Below, in pieces: positions 9,526 through 18,830 of a DNA stretch of 64,000 bases (positions are counted from its first letter, which is position 1; each line of letters starts with the position of its first letter). The translations under genes and the position numbers were made by a program. Source of the DNA: an uncultured Bacteroidales bacterium (GTDB lineage Bacteria > Bacteroidota > Bacteroidia > Bacteroidales > Salinivirgaceae); assembly GCA_937981765.1 (NCBI GenBank), contig CALJOM010000007.1, forward strand, positions 124,001-188,000, in the 5' to 3' direction. Under the pieces are notes generated by a model that was given only the letters and a program-made list of their open reading frames with translations, ran no database searches and was not told the origin of the DNA.

Positions 9526-9600
9526 GTGTTAACCGAGAATAACAGCGTTATCAAGAGTTTAAATAATTAAACCACCTGTTGTTCCAAAAATCGTAAAACT

Positions 9601-9948
9601 ATGCCAAGATCAGTAAATTCAGTAGCATCAAGGGCCCGTAGAAAAAAGATCTTACAACGTACAAAAGGTTATTTCGGGACCAGAGGTAACGTATGGACCG
9701 TTGCAGTAAACACATACGAAAAGGCGATGCAGTATCAATACAGAGATCGCCGTACCAAAAAACGTAACTTCCGATCCCTTTGGATTCAACGAATTAATGC
9801 CGGTGCGCGCTTACACGGGATGAGTTATTCTGAACTAATGGGTGCTCTTCATAAGAAGAATATCCAAATAAATCGCAAAGTACTTGCCGACCTGGCAATG
9901 AACCATCCCGAAGCTTTTGAAATGATTGTAAAAGCTGTAAAAGCTTAA
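9601..9948 (+). CDS. rplT: 50S ribosomal protein L20
   Basis: This 115-residue protein starts [18 protein letters not shown] and has the L20 signature [20 protein letters not shown] and [13 protein letters not shown]. It binds 23S rRNA early in 50S assembly. It is the last gene of the thrS-infC-rpmI-rplT cluster and is followed by an intrinsic terminator. Confidence 0.98.
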   Translation: MPRSVNSVASRARRKKILQRTKGYFGTRGNVWTVAVNTYEKAMQYQYRDRRTKKRNFRSLWIQRINAGARLHGMSYSELMGALHKKNIQINRKVLADLAMNHPEAFEMIVKAVKA

Positions 9949-9976
9949 TAATAAAGGCGATATTCAATGGCATTTT

Positions 9977-10008
9977 AAAAAAATCGCTCTCCTGTGAGAG
10001 CGATTTTT
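9977..10008 (+). terminator. Intrinsic terminator after rplT
   Basis: AAAAATCGCTCTC (9979-9991), loop CTGT and GAGAGCGATTTTT (9996-10008) form a 13-bp perfect stem flanked by A and T runs, about 30 bases after the rplT stop. It ends the ribosomal-protein operon. Confidence 0.9.
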
Positions 10009-10133
10009 ATATGCTTCAAACAGCCCCATATATGCAAAGTTTCTTTACACATTTTTTTCAACCGCAAAGTTTTGCAAATTCAAAATAGTTGCATTATTTT
10101 GTGTAATATTTGCAGGCCAAAGATTAAGAAAAG

Positions 10134-12188
10134 ATGAGCAGCCATTTTATGCAGATGATAAAAGTTGGAAGCAAACTTTTGATGACGCTTCTGCTGATAT
10201 TCGCGTTATCTATTACAGCATCAGGTCAAAAACAAAAGTATGTAATATTCGGGAATGTTAAAGCTGCCAGTGGAAGCATTGATGGTGCAAAAATCGAACT
10301 TGAACGAGACGGACAGAAATTAAAAACAGAGACTGTTGGACGAAGCGGCAAATTCGAATTTGAGCTAGACTTTCAAAAAAAATATCTCCTTACCTTCTCT
10401 AAAGAAGGTTATGTTACGAAAAAAATCAGCTTTGACCTGACAGTACCACAAACCATTCTGGACAATAATCCTGAAGTTGAACCATTTGCTCCGTTTGAAT
10501 TTCAGGTTATATTGTTCAAACAACAGGAGGGTGTTGATATTATTGTATTTAATCAGCCGGTGGCATCAATAAAATTCCGGGCCGACCAGGATGACTTTGG
10601 ATATGATACCGATTATTCGAAAACTATCCAGAAAAGAATTGATGACGCAGAACGCCAATTAGCCCAAAAAGAGAAAAAGCCAGAGGATAACAATCGAGAA
10701 AGAGTTGCGGCCTTACAATCTGAAGTTGAAGCTGCAAGAAGAGCTCAAGAAGAAAAACAACGAGCTGCTGAAATTGAACGCCAAAGACAAATTTTCGAAC
10801 AAAAGCGAGTTGCGGATAGCTTGAGAAAAGTTGAAGAAGAACGGAAACGTTTGGAAAATGAGGAGCGCGCTCGAAAAGTTGCCGAACAAAAACGAATAGC
10901 TGACAGCTTAAAACGCGTTCAGGAAGAGCTGGCAAGGCAACAAGCCATAGCCGAAGCACGCCGCAAAGCGCAGGAACAAGCACGGGCTGACAGTATAAAA
11001 CGAGCTCAAGAAATAGAAAAAGCTAGGAAAGCCGCCGAGGAGGCAGCCCGACTTCAAACCGAACTTGAAGCCAAAAAACGTGCAGAAGAAGAAGCTCGCC
11101 TTCGAGCTTTGGAGGAGCAAAGAAAGCAGATTGAAAGACAACGAATTATGGCAGACAGCATTCGTAAGGCACAAGAAGAATTAGCGCGTCAGCAAGCCAT
11201 AGAGGAAGCCCGAAAAAGAGCTCTAGCAGAAGCCCGTGCTGACAGCCTACGTAAAGCGCAAGAAGAACTTGCAAGGCAACAAGCCATTGCCGAAGCCCGT
11301 CGTAAGGCACAAGAGCAAGCACGTGCTGACAGCATACGACGTGCACAAGAAATCGAACGATTGCGTCGCGAGGCAGAAGAAGCAGCCAGACTTCAAGCGG
11401 AAGCTGAAGTCAAACGTCTAGCAGAGGAAGAGCGGATTCGGCAGCAGCAAATAGAGCAAGCCCGTAAACTTGCTGAGCAAAAACGAATAGCAGACAGTAT
11501 ACAAAAAGCACAAGAAGAAGCACAACGCCAACGGATTTTAGAAGAAATGCGAAAAGCCGCTATTGCCAAAGCTCGGGCTGATAGCATAATTGCCGCTCAG
11601 GAAGAAGCTGCTCGTTTGGCCCAAATAGAAGAAAGTCGAAAATTAAAAGCTCAGGCTGATTCCATACGTCGAGTCGAAGAAGAAAAGGCACGATTACTCG
11701 CCATTGAACAACAACGCCGAATAGCCCAACAAAAACGCATGGCCGATAGTCTAAAACAGGTTCAGGAACAAGAACAAAAACGAAAAATTGAAGAAGAAAT
11801 TCGTCGTCTTGCCCTTGAACAAGTGCGACGCGATAGCATTCGCAGAGTTGAAGAAATGGAGCGTCAGCGTCAAGCCCGCGAATTTGCTGAGGCAAAACGA
11901 AAGATGAACGAAGAGCGTATCCGTGAAAAAGCTGTAAAATCTCTTGAATCGAGTTTCGATAACATTGACTCTAAGATTGAGGAAGTACTAAGCCGCCGTA
12001 AAACTGTATACGAATACACTGAAAACAATCGAAAAATTACCAAAATTTTCATTAACGAAAACAATCGAATAAGTGTGTACGTTAAAGTTGAACATACTTG
12101 GGGTGAAACGCATTATTTTGTAGAAGAGGGTATGCGAGGATACCGAAATATAAGCGCTTCCATATTTGCTATTCGCACCCGTGATTAA
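10134..12188 (+). CDS. Secreted protein with carboxypeptidase-regulatory-like domain and long coiled coil
   Basis: This 684-residue protein has an N-terminal signal peptide (hydrophobic to about residue 32, cleavage near ITASGQ) and a beta-rich domain at about 35-130 resembling a carboxypeptidase regulatory-like fold (GNVKAASGSIDGAKIELERDG, then KEGYVTKKI). A very charged helical rod follows from about 160 to 600, and then a small beta-like C-domain (ISVYVKVEHTWG). The rod contains eleven [A/R]DS[I/L] motifs from about residue 227 to 567. Spacings are 29 residues in most cases, with 26 once and 55 twice. The Ala/Arg/Glu/Gln-rich repeats indicate an extended periplasmic or cell-surface stalk. 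No enzyme motif is visible. Its stop overlaps the convergent transporter stop by four bases. Confidence 0.8.
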   Translation: MSSHFMQMIKVGSKLLMTLLLIFALSITASGQKQKYVIFGNVKAASGSIDGAKIELERDGQKLKTETVGRSGKFEFELDFQKKYLLTFSKEGYVTKKISFDLTVPQTILDNNPEVEPFAPFEFQVILFKQQEGVDIIVFNQPVASIKFRADQDDFGYDTDYSKTIQKRIDDAERQLAQKEKKPEDNNRERVAALQSEVEAARRAQEEKQRAAEIERQRQIFEQKRVADSLRKVEEERKRLENEERARKVAEQKRIADSLKRVQEELARQQAIAEARRKAQEQARADSIKRAQEIEKARKAAEEAARLQTELEAKKRAEEEARLRALEEQRKQIERQRIMADSIRKAQEELARQQAIEEARKRALAEARADSLRKAQEELARQQAIAEARRKAQEQARADSIRRAQEIERLRREAEEAARLQAEAEVKRLAEEERIRQQQIEQARKLAEQKRIADSIQKAQEEAQRQRILEEMRKAAIAKARADSIIAAQEEAARLAQIEESRKLKAQADSIRRVEEEKARLLAIEQQRRIAQQKRMADSLKQVQEQEQKRKIEEEIRRLALEQVRRDSIRRVEEMERQRQAREFAEAKRKMNEERIREKAVKSLESSFDNIDSKIEEVLSRRKTVYEYTENNRKITKIFINENNRISVYVKVEHTWGETHYFVEEGMRGYRNISASIFAIRTRD

Positions 12189-13450
12189 GCTTTGCGTTGA
12201 TAACGTTTTATAGATTGATACATCCACACAATAGCCAGCAAAAGAGTTATTTTCCCGAAAATAAAGGATGGTAAAAAACCAAACGTTTCATAAATCCAAA
12301 CTCCCAACACGGGAGCAAATGTTGATCTGATTCCTGTTAAAGTTAGATGTAGCGATTGATAATAAGCAGTATTTTCAGGAGAACAAAAATACGATGCTCC
12401 AATTTCCCACGATAATGACATGGTGGACGCAAATACTCCGTAACTTATATAAGCAGGAATTAACCAATAAAAAAGACAAAAATTTCCAAATGCGATATTT
12501 TGGGGAAAGATTCCTGTTATGGCTACAAATAAAAGATAAAGAAAGATTGCCCAAAATGGAATGGTAGCAAATCTACGAGGATCGAAACGAGACAACCATC
12601 GGCCAAACAATGGAAGCAACATAATGGAAAGAATGTTGTAGGCATTTTTATAGATTGCAATGCTCATGTAGTTTAAATTCAACTCTTTTACAAAAAAGAT
12701 AGTGGCAACCGAGCTTGTACTCATCCATGCAGTACCATAAAGCATAAATCCAATTTCAAAATCACGAAACGGCTTATCGGTTCGAAGAATTCGGATCATA
12801 CGCTTAATGCTGTCTCCTAAATAATCTTTTATTGGCTGAGAAGCACTGTTGGCTACATGGCTTTTGCTGTCAATAAAAGCCAACAATATTATGGAAACAA
12901 TTCCCATGATGCCTAAAATAGGGTAAAGAAGGCGGTAAACACCAGGGTTAATATCATACCATACCCCTACCCAGAACGTCACAATTAGTACCACCAATTT
13001 ATTTGCAGCGGTAGCATAACTGTAAAACATCCCCAGTTTTTGTAACGAATAATTGTATTTCAATAACTGATTTATTGCCGGCAAAACAATAGGTGTAGCC
13101 GTGTAGTAAATTAGAAATATCAACAAGAATAGGTTAACGTGCAAAGTATGGTCACCTTCTGCAAAGGATGAAGGGAATAACATAAAGAACAGAAGTGGCA
13201 GTCTTGTTAAAACAGCTGTCCATACCAGAAGTTTTCCGGTGGCTAATCTTTTTAACAATTCGTAAAACAGAATGGCAAAAACAAATACAATATGCTGAGT
13301 TTGGAACAAAAAAGAAACACTATAAGTTCCCCCCTTCAAGGTTTTTACCAAAACAAACTCATTAAGAGTAAGTACACCTAAAATAACGCCTTCAATGATT
13401 GAATAGGTTAGGTGTACATAAAAAGTTCGTTTTTCAATTGATTGCAGCAT
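12185..13450 (-). CDS. MFS-like multi-pass transporter
   Basis: This is a roughly 421-residue inner-membrane protein with about 12 hydrophobic helices in two halves separated by a polar loop near the middle (IKDYLGDSIKRMIRILRTDKPF). The layout fits the major facilitator superfamily, but no substrate-specific signature is recognised. The start is taken at MLQSIEKRTF (13450); an ATG 18 bases further upstream at 13468 is also possible. The gene is convergent with the coiled-coil gene and divergent from recF. Confidence 0.75.
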   Translation of the reverse strand: MLQSIEKRTFYVHLTYSIIEGVILGVLTLNEFVLVKTLKGGTYSVSFLFQTQHIVFVFAILFYELLKRLATGKLLVWTAVLTRLPLLFFMLFPSSFAEGDHTLHVNLFLLIFLIYYTATPIVLPAINQLLKYNYSLQKLGMFYSYATAANKLVVLIVTFWVGVWYDINPGVYRLLYPILGIMGIVSIILLAFIDSKSHVANSASQPIKDYLGDSIKRMIRILRTDKPFRDFEIGFMLYGTAWMSTSSVATIFFVKELNLNYMSIAIYKNAYNILSIMLLPLFGRWLSRFDPRRFATIPFWAIFLYLLFVAITGIFPQNIAFGNFCLFYWLIPAYISYGVFASTMSLSWEIGASYFCSPENTAYYQSLHLTLTGIRSTFAPVLGVWIYETFGFLPSFIFGKITLLLAIVWMYQSIKRYQRKA

Positions 13451-13496
13451 TGTGTTGATTCCTGCCACAAAAGTACGGATTCTTTTAGTGTTAAAG

Positions 13497-13528
13497 GTTG
13501 AAAAATAACCGAAACATAGTAGCTTTGC
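13497..13528 (+). promoter_or_regulatory. Promoter of recF
   Basis: GTTG (13497-13500), 20 bases and TAGCTTTG (13521-13528) match the Bacteroidota -33/-7 elements; the -7 box is perfect. The recF ATG lies 15 bases downstream of the box. Confidence 0.65.
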
Positions 13529-13543
13529 AGAAAATATACGCCC

Positions 13544-14686
13544 ATGTATATTCAGCGATTAATTCTTAGCAATTACAAAAACATATCCGAGGCAGATATT
13601 ACGTTTGATACCAATATAAATTGTTTTGTAGGCAATAACGGAGCCGGAAAAACCAATATATTAAGCGCCATACATTACTTAGCTCTTTGCAAAGATTATT
13701 TCAATCTATCAGATTCACTGAACGTTCGCCAGGGAGAAAATTTTTTCATCATTGACGGGTACTTCAATCGCAAAGGAACTTTCGACAGGGTCTATTGCGC
13801 TTTTGATGTTAATAAAAAAAAGATAGTGAGCCTTAACGGGAAAGAATACGAACGTTTCTCGGACCATATTGGATATTTACCTTTGGTGATGATTACCCCA
13901 ACCGATACTATGATAATTTATCAAGGGAGCGAAGAGCGGCGAAGATTACTTAATTTCATGATATCCCAATATAATCGCACCTATCTCAATACTTTAATTA
14001 AATACAACAAAATACTAGAAAACAGAAACAAACTTCTTAAACAAATTAAGGAACTCAAACGTTACGATACATTATCGCTAGAAGTATACGATCACCAATT
14101 AGCAAAACTGGGCTCAGAAATTTATTCAGCACGAAAATTGTTCATTGAAGATTATCTTGCAACATTCAGCCGGTTTCATCAGATACTTAGTCCTGACAAC
14201 GAAGAGGTTGGAATTGTTTACGAAAGCCGGCTTCACGATGATGATATTTTTCAGGCTCTACAAGTTTCGCATTCATCCGACATTATAGCAGGCTTTACAA
14301 CGGTTGGGATTCATAAAGACGATCTCGAATTTACCATTAACCGGAATCCGTTAAAAAAATTTGGCTCGCAAGGACAACAAAAGACATTTATAATAGCCAT
14401 GAAATTGGCATACTACGAATACACCTATCACAAAACTGGGATTAAGCCCCTTCTCCTACTGGATGACATTTTTGATAAGCTTGATATTCAACGCGTTGAA
14501 AAAATTGTATCGCTAGTTGCAGCTGACAACTTTGGACAGATTTTTATTACCGATGCTAATAAAATCCGAGTTGAAAATATTTTAGAAAAAATAGGGTCGT
14601 CGTATAGAATATTTTCAGTAAATTTGGGAAAAATTGAATCGTTGCATGAGAAAACAAAAAATAATTTCTCTGGGTTCAGCAATTGA
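13544..14686 (+). CDS. recF: DNA replication and repair protein RecF
   Basis: This 380-residue SMC-like ATPase loads RecA at single-strand gaps with RecO and RecR. It begins MYIQRLILSNYKNI. The Walker A motif FVGNNGAGKTN is at about 30-40, the ABC-type signature GSQGQQKT at about 274-281, and Walker B LLLLDDIFDKLD at about 304-315. The length is normal. The 3' end overlaps the DUF721 gene by 41 bases. Confidence 0.97.
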   Translation: MYIQRLILSNYKNISEADITFDTNINCFVGNNGAGKTNILSAIHYLALCKDYFNLSDSLNVRQGENFFIIDGYFNRKGTFDRVYCAFDVNKKKIVSLNGKEYERFSDHIGYLPLVMITPTDTMIIYQGSEERRRLLNFMISQYNRTYLNTLIKYNKILENRNKLLKQIKELKRYDTLSLEVYDHQLAKLGSEIYSARKLFIEDYLATFSRFHQILSPDNEEVGIVYESRLHDDDIFQALQVSHSSDIIAGFTTVGIHKDDLEFTINRNPLKKFGSQGQQKTFIIAMKLAYYEYTYHKTGIKPLLLLDDIFDKLDIQRVEKIVSLVAADNFGQIFITDANKIRVENILEKIGSSYRIFSVNLGKIESLHEKTKNNFSGFSN

Positions 14687-14939
14687 GGAATGGATTATCG
14701 AGCGCGGGTTTAAACAAAAACTCCATGAAGCTCAACTTATTAATCAATGGAGTAATATTGTTGGCGAAAGGATGGCAAAAAATACACAAAATCTTCGGAT
14801 TGAAAAAGGAGTTTTGCACCTAAGGCTATCTTCTGGCCTTGCTCTTCAAGAAATGTACATAATTCGCCAACCCTTACGCGACAAAATTAACCAGCTATAT
14901 GGCTATGAACTCATAAAAGATATACTAATTGAAAGATAA
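14646..14939 (+). CDS. DUF721/DciA-like protein
   Basis: This 97-residue protein contains the DUF721 core: LINQWSNIVGERMAKNT, a short beta segment, then LHLRLSSGLALQEMY. The family includes DciA, which interacts with the replicative helicase DnaB in bacteria lacking DnaC or DnaI. A role in replication next to recF is therefore plausible, but only by family and context. The ATG at 14646, inside the end of recF, is preferred over an upstream TTG at 14634. Translational coupling with recF is likely. Confidence 0.8.
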   Translation: MRKQKIISLGSAIEEWIIERGFKQKLHEAQLINQWSNIVGERMAKNTQNLRIEKGVLHLRLSSGLALQEMYIIRQPLRDKINQLYGYELIKDILIER

Positions 14940-14948
14940 CACAAAACT

Positions 14949-15524
14949 ATGGAAGGAATTAAAGGAACGCAAACCGAGAAAAACCTACTTAAAGCTTTTG
15001 CCGGAGAATCGCAGGCAAAAAATCGCTATACCTTCTACGCAAAAGTGGCCAAAGAGGAAGGATATGAACAAATTGCCGAACTATTTATGGAAACAGCCAT
15101 GCAGGAAGAGCAGCACGCTAAAATTTTTTTCAAATTTTTGGAAGGAGGCATGGTAGAGATTACAACTTCGTATCCCGCAGGAGTAATAGGTACCACCGAG
15201 GCTAACCTATTAGCAGCCGCAGAAGGGGAAAATGAAGAGTGGGAAAAACTTTATCCAGAATTTGCTGAAATTGCTGAAAAAGAAGGATTTAAGAAAATAG
15301 CTACTGCTTTTCGACTAATAGCCAAAATTGAAAAAGAACACGAAGATCGGTATCGTCGATTATACGAAAGAGTTAAGTCGGGTACTGTTTTTAATCGTGA
15401 AGAAGAAATTGAGTGGGTTTGCAGAAAGTGTGGATATGTCCATAAGGGAAAAAAAGCTATGAAAAACTGTCCTGTTTGCAATCATCCGGAAGGTTATTTT
15501 GAGGAAAAGGCTAACAATTTCTAA
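14949..15524 (+). CDS. rbr: Rubrerythrin
   Basis: This 191-residue cytoplasmic peroxidase reduces hydrogen peroxide in anaerobes. The N-terminal ferritin-like domain carries the diiron ligands in FAGESQAKNRY, EEQHAKI and KIEKEHEDRY. The C-terminal rubredoxin-like domain binds one iron through two CxxC pairs (VCRKCGY and NCPVCNH, about 156-178). The length is that of classical rubrerythrin. Its presence supports an anaerobic lifestyle. A terminator follows. Confidence 0.96.
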   Translation: MEGIKGTQTEKNLLKAFAGESQAKNRYTFYAKVAKEEGYEQIAELFMETAMQEEQHAKIFFKFLEGGMVEITTSYPAGVIGTTEANLLAAAEGENEEWEKLYPEFAEIAEKEGFKKIATAFRLIAKIEKEHEDRYRRLYERVKSGTVFNREEEIEWVCRKCGYVHKGKKAMKNCPVCNHPEGYFEEKANNF

Positions 15525-15626
15525 ATTCGTTAAATTAGTCATTTCAATATGATCTAATGAGAATATTTCAGTTTTTGGTAGAGTTCAAAATAATCAACAA
15601 CCCTTAAGACATAAATTTTTCAAAAG

Positions 15627-15655
15627 GAAAGCAACTATTGGTTGTTTTCTTTTTG
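15627..15655 (+). terminator. Intrinsic terminator after rubrerythrin
   Basis: GAAAGCAAC and GTTGTTTTC form a 9-bp stem (one G-U pair) with a 5-base loop, followed at once by TTTTT. It separates rubrerythrin from the acyltransferase operon. Confidence 0.7.
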
Positions 15656-15685
15656 ATTTTAATTTGTAATTGAATTCGGGTACCA

Positions 15686-16237
15686 ATGTCGCTCAAAAAA
15701 CGTATCGGTATAATTTTACTAAAAATCACCCGTTGGAAAATAATTGGTCCAGAAATTAATGGCAAGGTTATTTTTGCTGTATTACCGCATACCAGCTACA
15801 TGGACTTCTTTGTAGGAAAAATGGCGAGTTTGTATTTGGATTTTCCAATCTATTTCATGATCAAGAAAGAGGTTTTTATTTTTCCGGTTGGTTATTTATT
15901 GAAAGCTCTTGGGGGAATTCCTATTGACAGAAAAAATCCGATACAAAGTGTAATTAACGTAATCAATAAGTTAAAAAAAGGCAAAACATTTGCCCTTGTT
16001 ATTGCCCCTGAAGGGACTCGCGAACTTGTTAAAGAATGGAAACCAGGATTCTGGTATATAGCTGTTAAAACCAACACCCCGGTAGTTGCTGTTGGGTTAA
16101 ACTACCAAAGCAAAACCTTATACGTAGCTGAACCGGTTTACATGACCTCGAACTGCGAAGAAAGTTTTGAAAAACTTCGTAAAATATACCGTTCAATGGA
16201 TCTGCATGCCAAATATCCTGAAAAATTTATTTTTTAA
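15686..16237 (+). CDS. 1-acyl-sn-glycerol-3-phosphate acyltransferase family protein
   Basis: This short 183-residue PlsC-type acyltransferase has the catalytic H(x4)D motif HTSYMD (H35) and the substrate-binding EGTR motif at about 109-112. It probably acylates a lysophospholipid or related acceptor at the membrane. It lacks the long N-terminal membrane region of canonical PlsC, so the exact acceptor is uncertain. It is followed after 15 bases by an amidase gene and then an EamA transporter, probably one operon. Confidence 0.85.
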   Translation: MSLKKRIGIILLKITRWKIIGPEINGKVIFAVLPHTSYMDFFVGKMASLYLDFPIYFMIKKEVFIFPVGYLLKALGGIPIDRKNPIQSVINVINKLKKGKTFALVIAPEGTRELVKEWKPGFWYIAVKTNTPVVAVGLNYQSKTLYVAEPVYMTSNCEESFEKLRKIYRSMDLHAKYPEKFIF

Positions 16238-16252
16238 CCACTTATTCTAAAT

Positions 16253-17032
16253 ATGATTAAATCAACACTTAAGGTTAGCCTGATTCAGTTGGATATTTCT
16301 TGGGAAAACCCTCAGGACAATTATCGGAAAATTGAAGAGCTACTTCCCGCGTCAGGAGATTTAGACCTGGTGATATTGCCGGAAATGTTTACTACGGGTT
16401 TCTCAACTCGCTCGAAGGTTTTGGCTGAAACCATGGATGGAAAAACAGTAAATTGGTTAAAAAAAACGGCTTCCGACAATCATTTTGCTGTTTGTGGCTC
16501 AATAATAATTACTGAAAATGGTGAATATTATAATCGATTTTTGTGGGTAACCCCAGAGGGTGAAATTCAATTTTACGACAAACGCCATCTATTTACCTAC
16601 GGAAATGAACATTTGCATTTTTCACGAGGTACAAAGCGCTTGACAATAGAGTATCTGGGATGGAAAATTTTGCCTCAAGTTTGTTACGACTTAAGATTTC
16701 CCGTGTGGTCGAGAAACCGAGGAGACTACGACATAGCTATTTACGTTGCATCGTGGCCGGAACAGCGGAGTTGGATTTGGGAACATCTGTTGATTGCCCG
16801 TGCCATTGAAAATCAGGCCTATGTTTTTGGAGTAAATCGTGTAGGTGTCGACGGAAATAATCAAAAATACGATGGCAGAACTCTTGCCGTAGCTCCAACC
16901 GGCATACTTTTAGCAAAAGCCAAACCGTTTGCAACAGAAAGAATTGATATTTCAGTTCACTATGATGATATTTTCCAGTGGCGAAAAAATTTCCCCGCTC
17001 TAAGCGACGCCGATCACTTCAAAATACTTTAA
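16253..17032 (+). CDS. Carbon-nitrogen hydrolase, YafV/omega-amidase type
   Basis: This is a 259-residue nitrilase-superfamily enzyme with the Glu-Lys-Cys triad visible: E44 in LPEMFTTGFS, K110 in YDKRHLF, and C144 in QVCYDLRFPVW. The FTTGFS and RFPVWSRN contexts match the YafV/Nit2 omega-amidase group, which hydrolyses alpha-ketoglutaramate or alpha-ketosuccinamate in methionine salvage and glutamine transamination. It is cytoplasmic. The neighbours on both sides are only 12-15 bases away. Confidence 0.88.
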   Translation: MIKSTLKVSLIQLDISWENPQDNYRKIEELLPASGDLDLVILPEMFTTGFSTRSKVLAETMDGKTVNWLKKTASDNHFAVCGSIIITENGEYYNRFLWVTPEGEIQFYDKRHLFTYGNEHLHFSRGTKRLTIEYLGWKILPQVCYDLRFPVWSRNRGDYDIAIYVASWPEQRSWIWEHLLIARAIENQAYVFGVNRVGVDGNNQKYDGRTLAVAPTGILLAKAKPFATERIDISVHYDDIFQWRKNFPALSDADHFKIL

Positions 17033-17044
17033 CAATCCAACCCA

Positions 17045-17911
17045 ATGGACTTCCTCCTGTTAAGCATATTGGCATCAAGCCTAAACCTTGTGTTGTTTAA
17101 AATTGCCGCTAAAAAAGAGATCCCATCTATTTTTTTAATAATTCTGAATTATTTCCCGGCAGTAGTTTTCGGGTATATGCTTTCCGGAATTACGTTGCAA
17201 CAAATTTTTCATGCTTTTTTTGAAATGTGGTTAGCTCCGGTAATTGTAGGCAGCATTTATGTGTTTACGTTCTTCTTAATAGGCGAAACTGTCAAAAAAT
17301 CAGGGATTGCTATCACTACAATTGCCTCGAAAATGTCGTTTATTATTCCCATTACATTAAGTCTGATAATAGACCCGAACGATAACTATTCTTCCACCAA
17401 AGTGCTTCTTGTTGGATTTGCCAGCCTGGCAGTCTTGTTAAGCGTATACAAAAGCCCCGAAAATAGAAACCGTTCATGGCTTTTCCCCTTAATACTCTTT
17501 TTACTGCTCGGCTTTGTAGACGGAGTGGTTAAATACATGCAAACTTTTTACATTAAATCAGAAAATTCAACCGCCATATTTTCAACATTGGTATTTTTAA
17601 TATCGGCGATTTGCAGTTTGATAATATGGAGCTTATACGGTAAAGAAAGAGTTAAAATTTTCCGTCCCTTAACCTTGTTGTTGGGATTAATTCTTGGATT
17701 AAGCAATTTTGGTTCGCTTTATTTTTTTGTAAACTCCTTAAATCGGTTAAAATTTCACAATTCGTTGGTAATCGGGATAAACAACGTAGGAGTGGTGGTT
17801 CTATCCATTGCCATTGCGATGCTATTTTTTAAAGAAAAACTGGAATTTGTTAATAAGGTTGGAATAGTTCTTTCGATATTTGTATTGGCTCTTCTCTCCT
17901 ACTTTTTCTAG
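17045..17911 (+). CDS. EamA/DMT-family transporter
   Basis: This is a 288-residue inner-membrane protein with about ten hydrophobic helices in two similar halves, the usual size and arrangement of EamA (drug/metabolite transporter) proteins. The second half ends with AMLFFKEKLEF, a typical EamA terminal segment. The substrate is unknown. It ends exactly where the convergent ChaN gene ends (adjacent stop codons). Confidence 0.82.
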   Translation: MDFLLLSILASSLNLVLFKIAAKKEIPSIFLIILNYFPAVVFGYMLSGITLQQIFHAFFEMWLAPVIVGSIYVFTFFLIGETVKKSGIAITTIASKMSFIIPITLSLIIDPNDNYSSTKVLLVGFASLAVLLSVYKSPENRNRSWLFPLILFLLLGFVDGVVKYMQTFYIKSENSTAIFSTLVFLISAICSLIIWSLYGKERVKIFRPLTLLLGLILGLSNFGSLYFFVNSLNRLKFHNSLVIGINNVGVVVLSIAIAMLFFKEKLEFVNKVGIVLSIFVLALLSYFF

Positions 17912-18784
17912 CTAATAAGTTGGTGAAACATCGGCCTCTACAACCAAGGTATAATCGGCACGTGTGAAGTCTATTTTATTGATATCTTCCCAGGAATCAA
18001 TTATTTGCGTAGTAATAACCGTGATTGGGATATTTTTCAGAGATTGAGTTACATACCATACAATCCCTTCGCGATGGTCGGTATGATAGGCTCCGTTGAT
18101 ATGAAAAAAAAGCCCACGGTCTTTCATATTTTTCAGTATAAAATAGGCCATAGTTGCATCTTTTACTGCCTGAGCTTTTTCGATATGTGGTAAGGCTTTA
18201 GAACTTCCCATCCCCATAGAAATCATAGTTTTGTAGGACGCCAATTCTGAATTAAAAGGAACCGGAAGCGGAGGTAGATATTTTTTGGCTTCGGAACTCA
18301 AAGAATCTAAAGCTTCGAATCCCTTACGGCTCACCATAGCAGCATACCGACGTGGGATATTGGTGGCTATTATGGGTATTTTTTCTTTTTTGCAATACAT
18401 AACCAATGGCTTATAATCGGTTTTATAGTTAGACCATAGTTTGGCTTCTTCTTCGAAATTTTTTTCTGAAATAATTCCCTCAAGGTATTCGTCCAAAAGA
18501 AGCTGATTATCCGCCTCAAACATTTCCATTCCCACAATAATCTGACGAGCAGTAGATTGTCGAAAACTCTTGATAAGTTTTAACGCAAGCCAATGGGATA
18601 TTGGGTTGTTATGCAATTCACCAAAGAAAACCAATTCGGACTCTAGCGAAGCATTCAATAGTTTTTCAAAAGATACCTCTTCGCCATGATTGTTAAAAAT
18701 AGCATAGGCGCGTGTTGGTTTTTTGGCATAAGTTTGAATTATACTCACCCAAAACGACATCAAGATCAGAAGAAATTTTGACAT
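17912..18784 (-). CDS. ChaN-family protein, putative iron/haem binding
   Basis: This 290-residue exported protein has a signal peptide of about 20 residues but no lipobox cysteine. The ELVFFGELHNNPISHWL segment, GMEMFEADNQ and INGAYHTDH are characteristic of the ChaN/Tiki superfamily (PF04187). The Campylobacter ChaN is an iron-regulated lipoprotein that binds haem. It is the last gene of a leftward group with a TonB-dependent receptor and DUF4249 lipoprotein, which would suit an iron or haem uptake role. That link is inference. Confidence 0.82.
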   Translation of the reverse strand: MSKFLLILMSFWVSIIQTYAKKPTRAYAIFNNHGEEVSFEKLLNASLESELVFFGELHNNPISHWLALKLIKSFRQSTARQIIVGMEMFEADNQLLLDEYLEGIISEKNFEEEAKLWSNYKTDYKPLVMYCKKEKIPIIATNIPRRYAAMVSRKGFEALDSLSSEAKKYLPPLPVPFNSELASYKTMISMGMGSSKALPHIEKAQAVKDATMAYFILKNMKDRGLFFHINGAYHTDHREGIVWYVTQSLKNIPITVITTQIIDSWEDINKIDFTRADYTLVVEADVSPTY

Positions 18785-18830
18785 AATTTTTTTCAGAATA
18801 AACGTTTTGTAGTTACAAATTGTTCAAAAT

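Noticed and set aside
10624-11895. Several antisense open frames of 61-119 codons inside the coiled-coil gene
   Set aside because: They result from the repetitive, stop-poor Ala/Arg/Glu codon pattern of the sense strand; their Leu/Val/Phe-rich translations are typical shadows.
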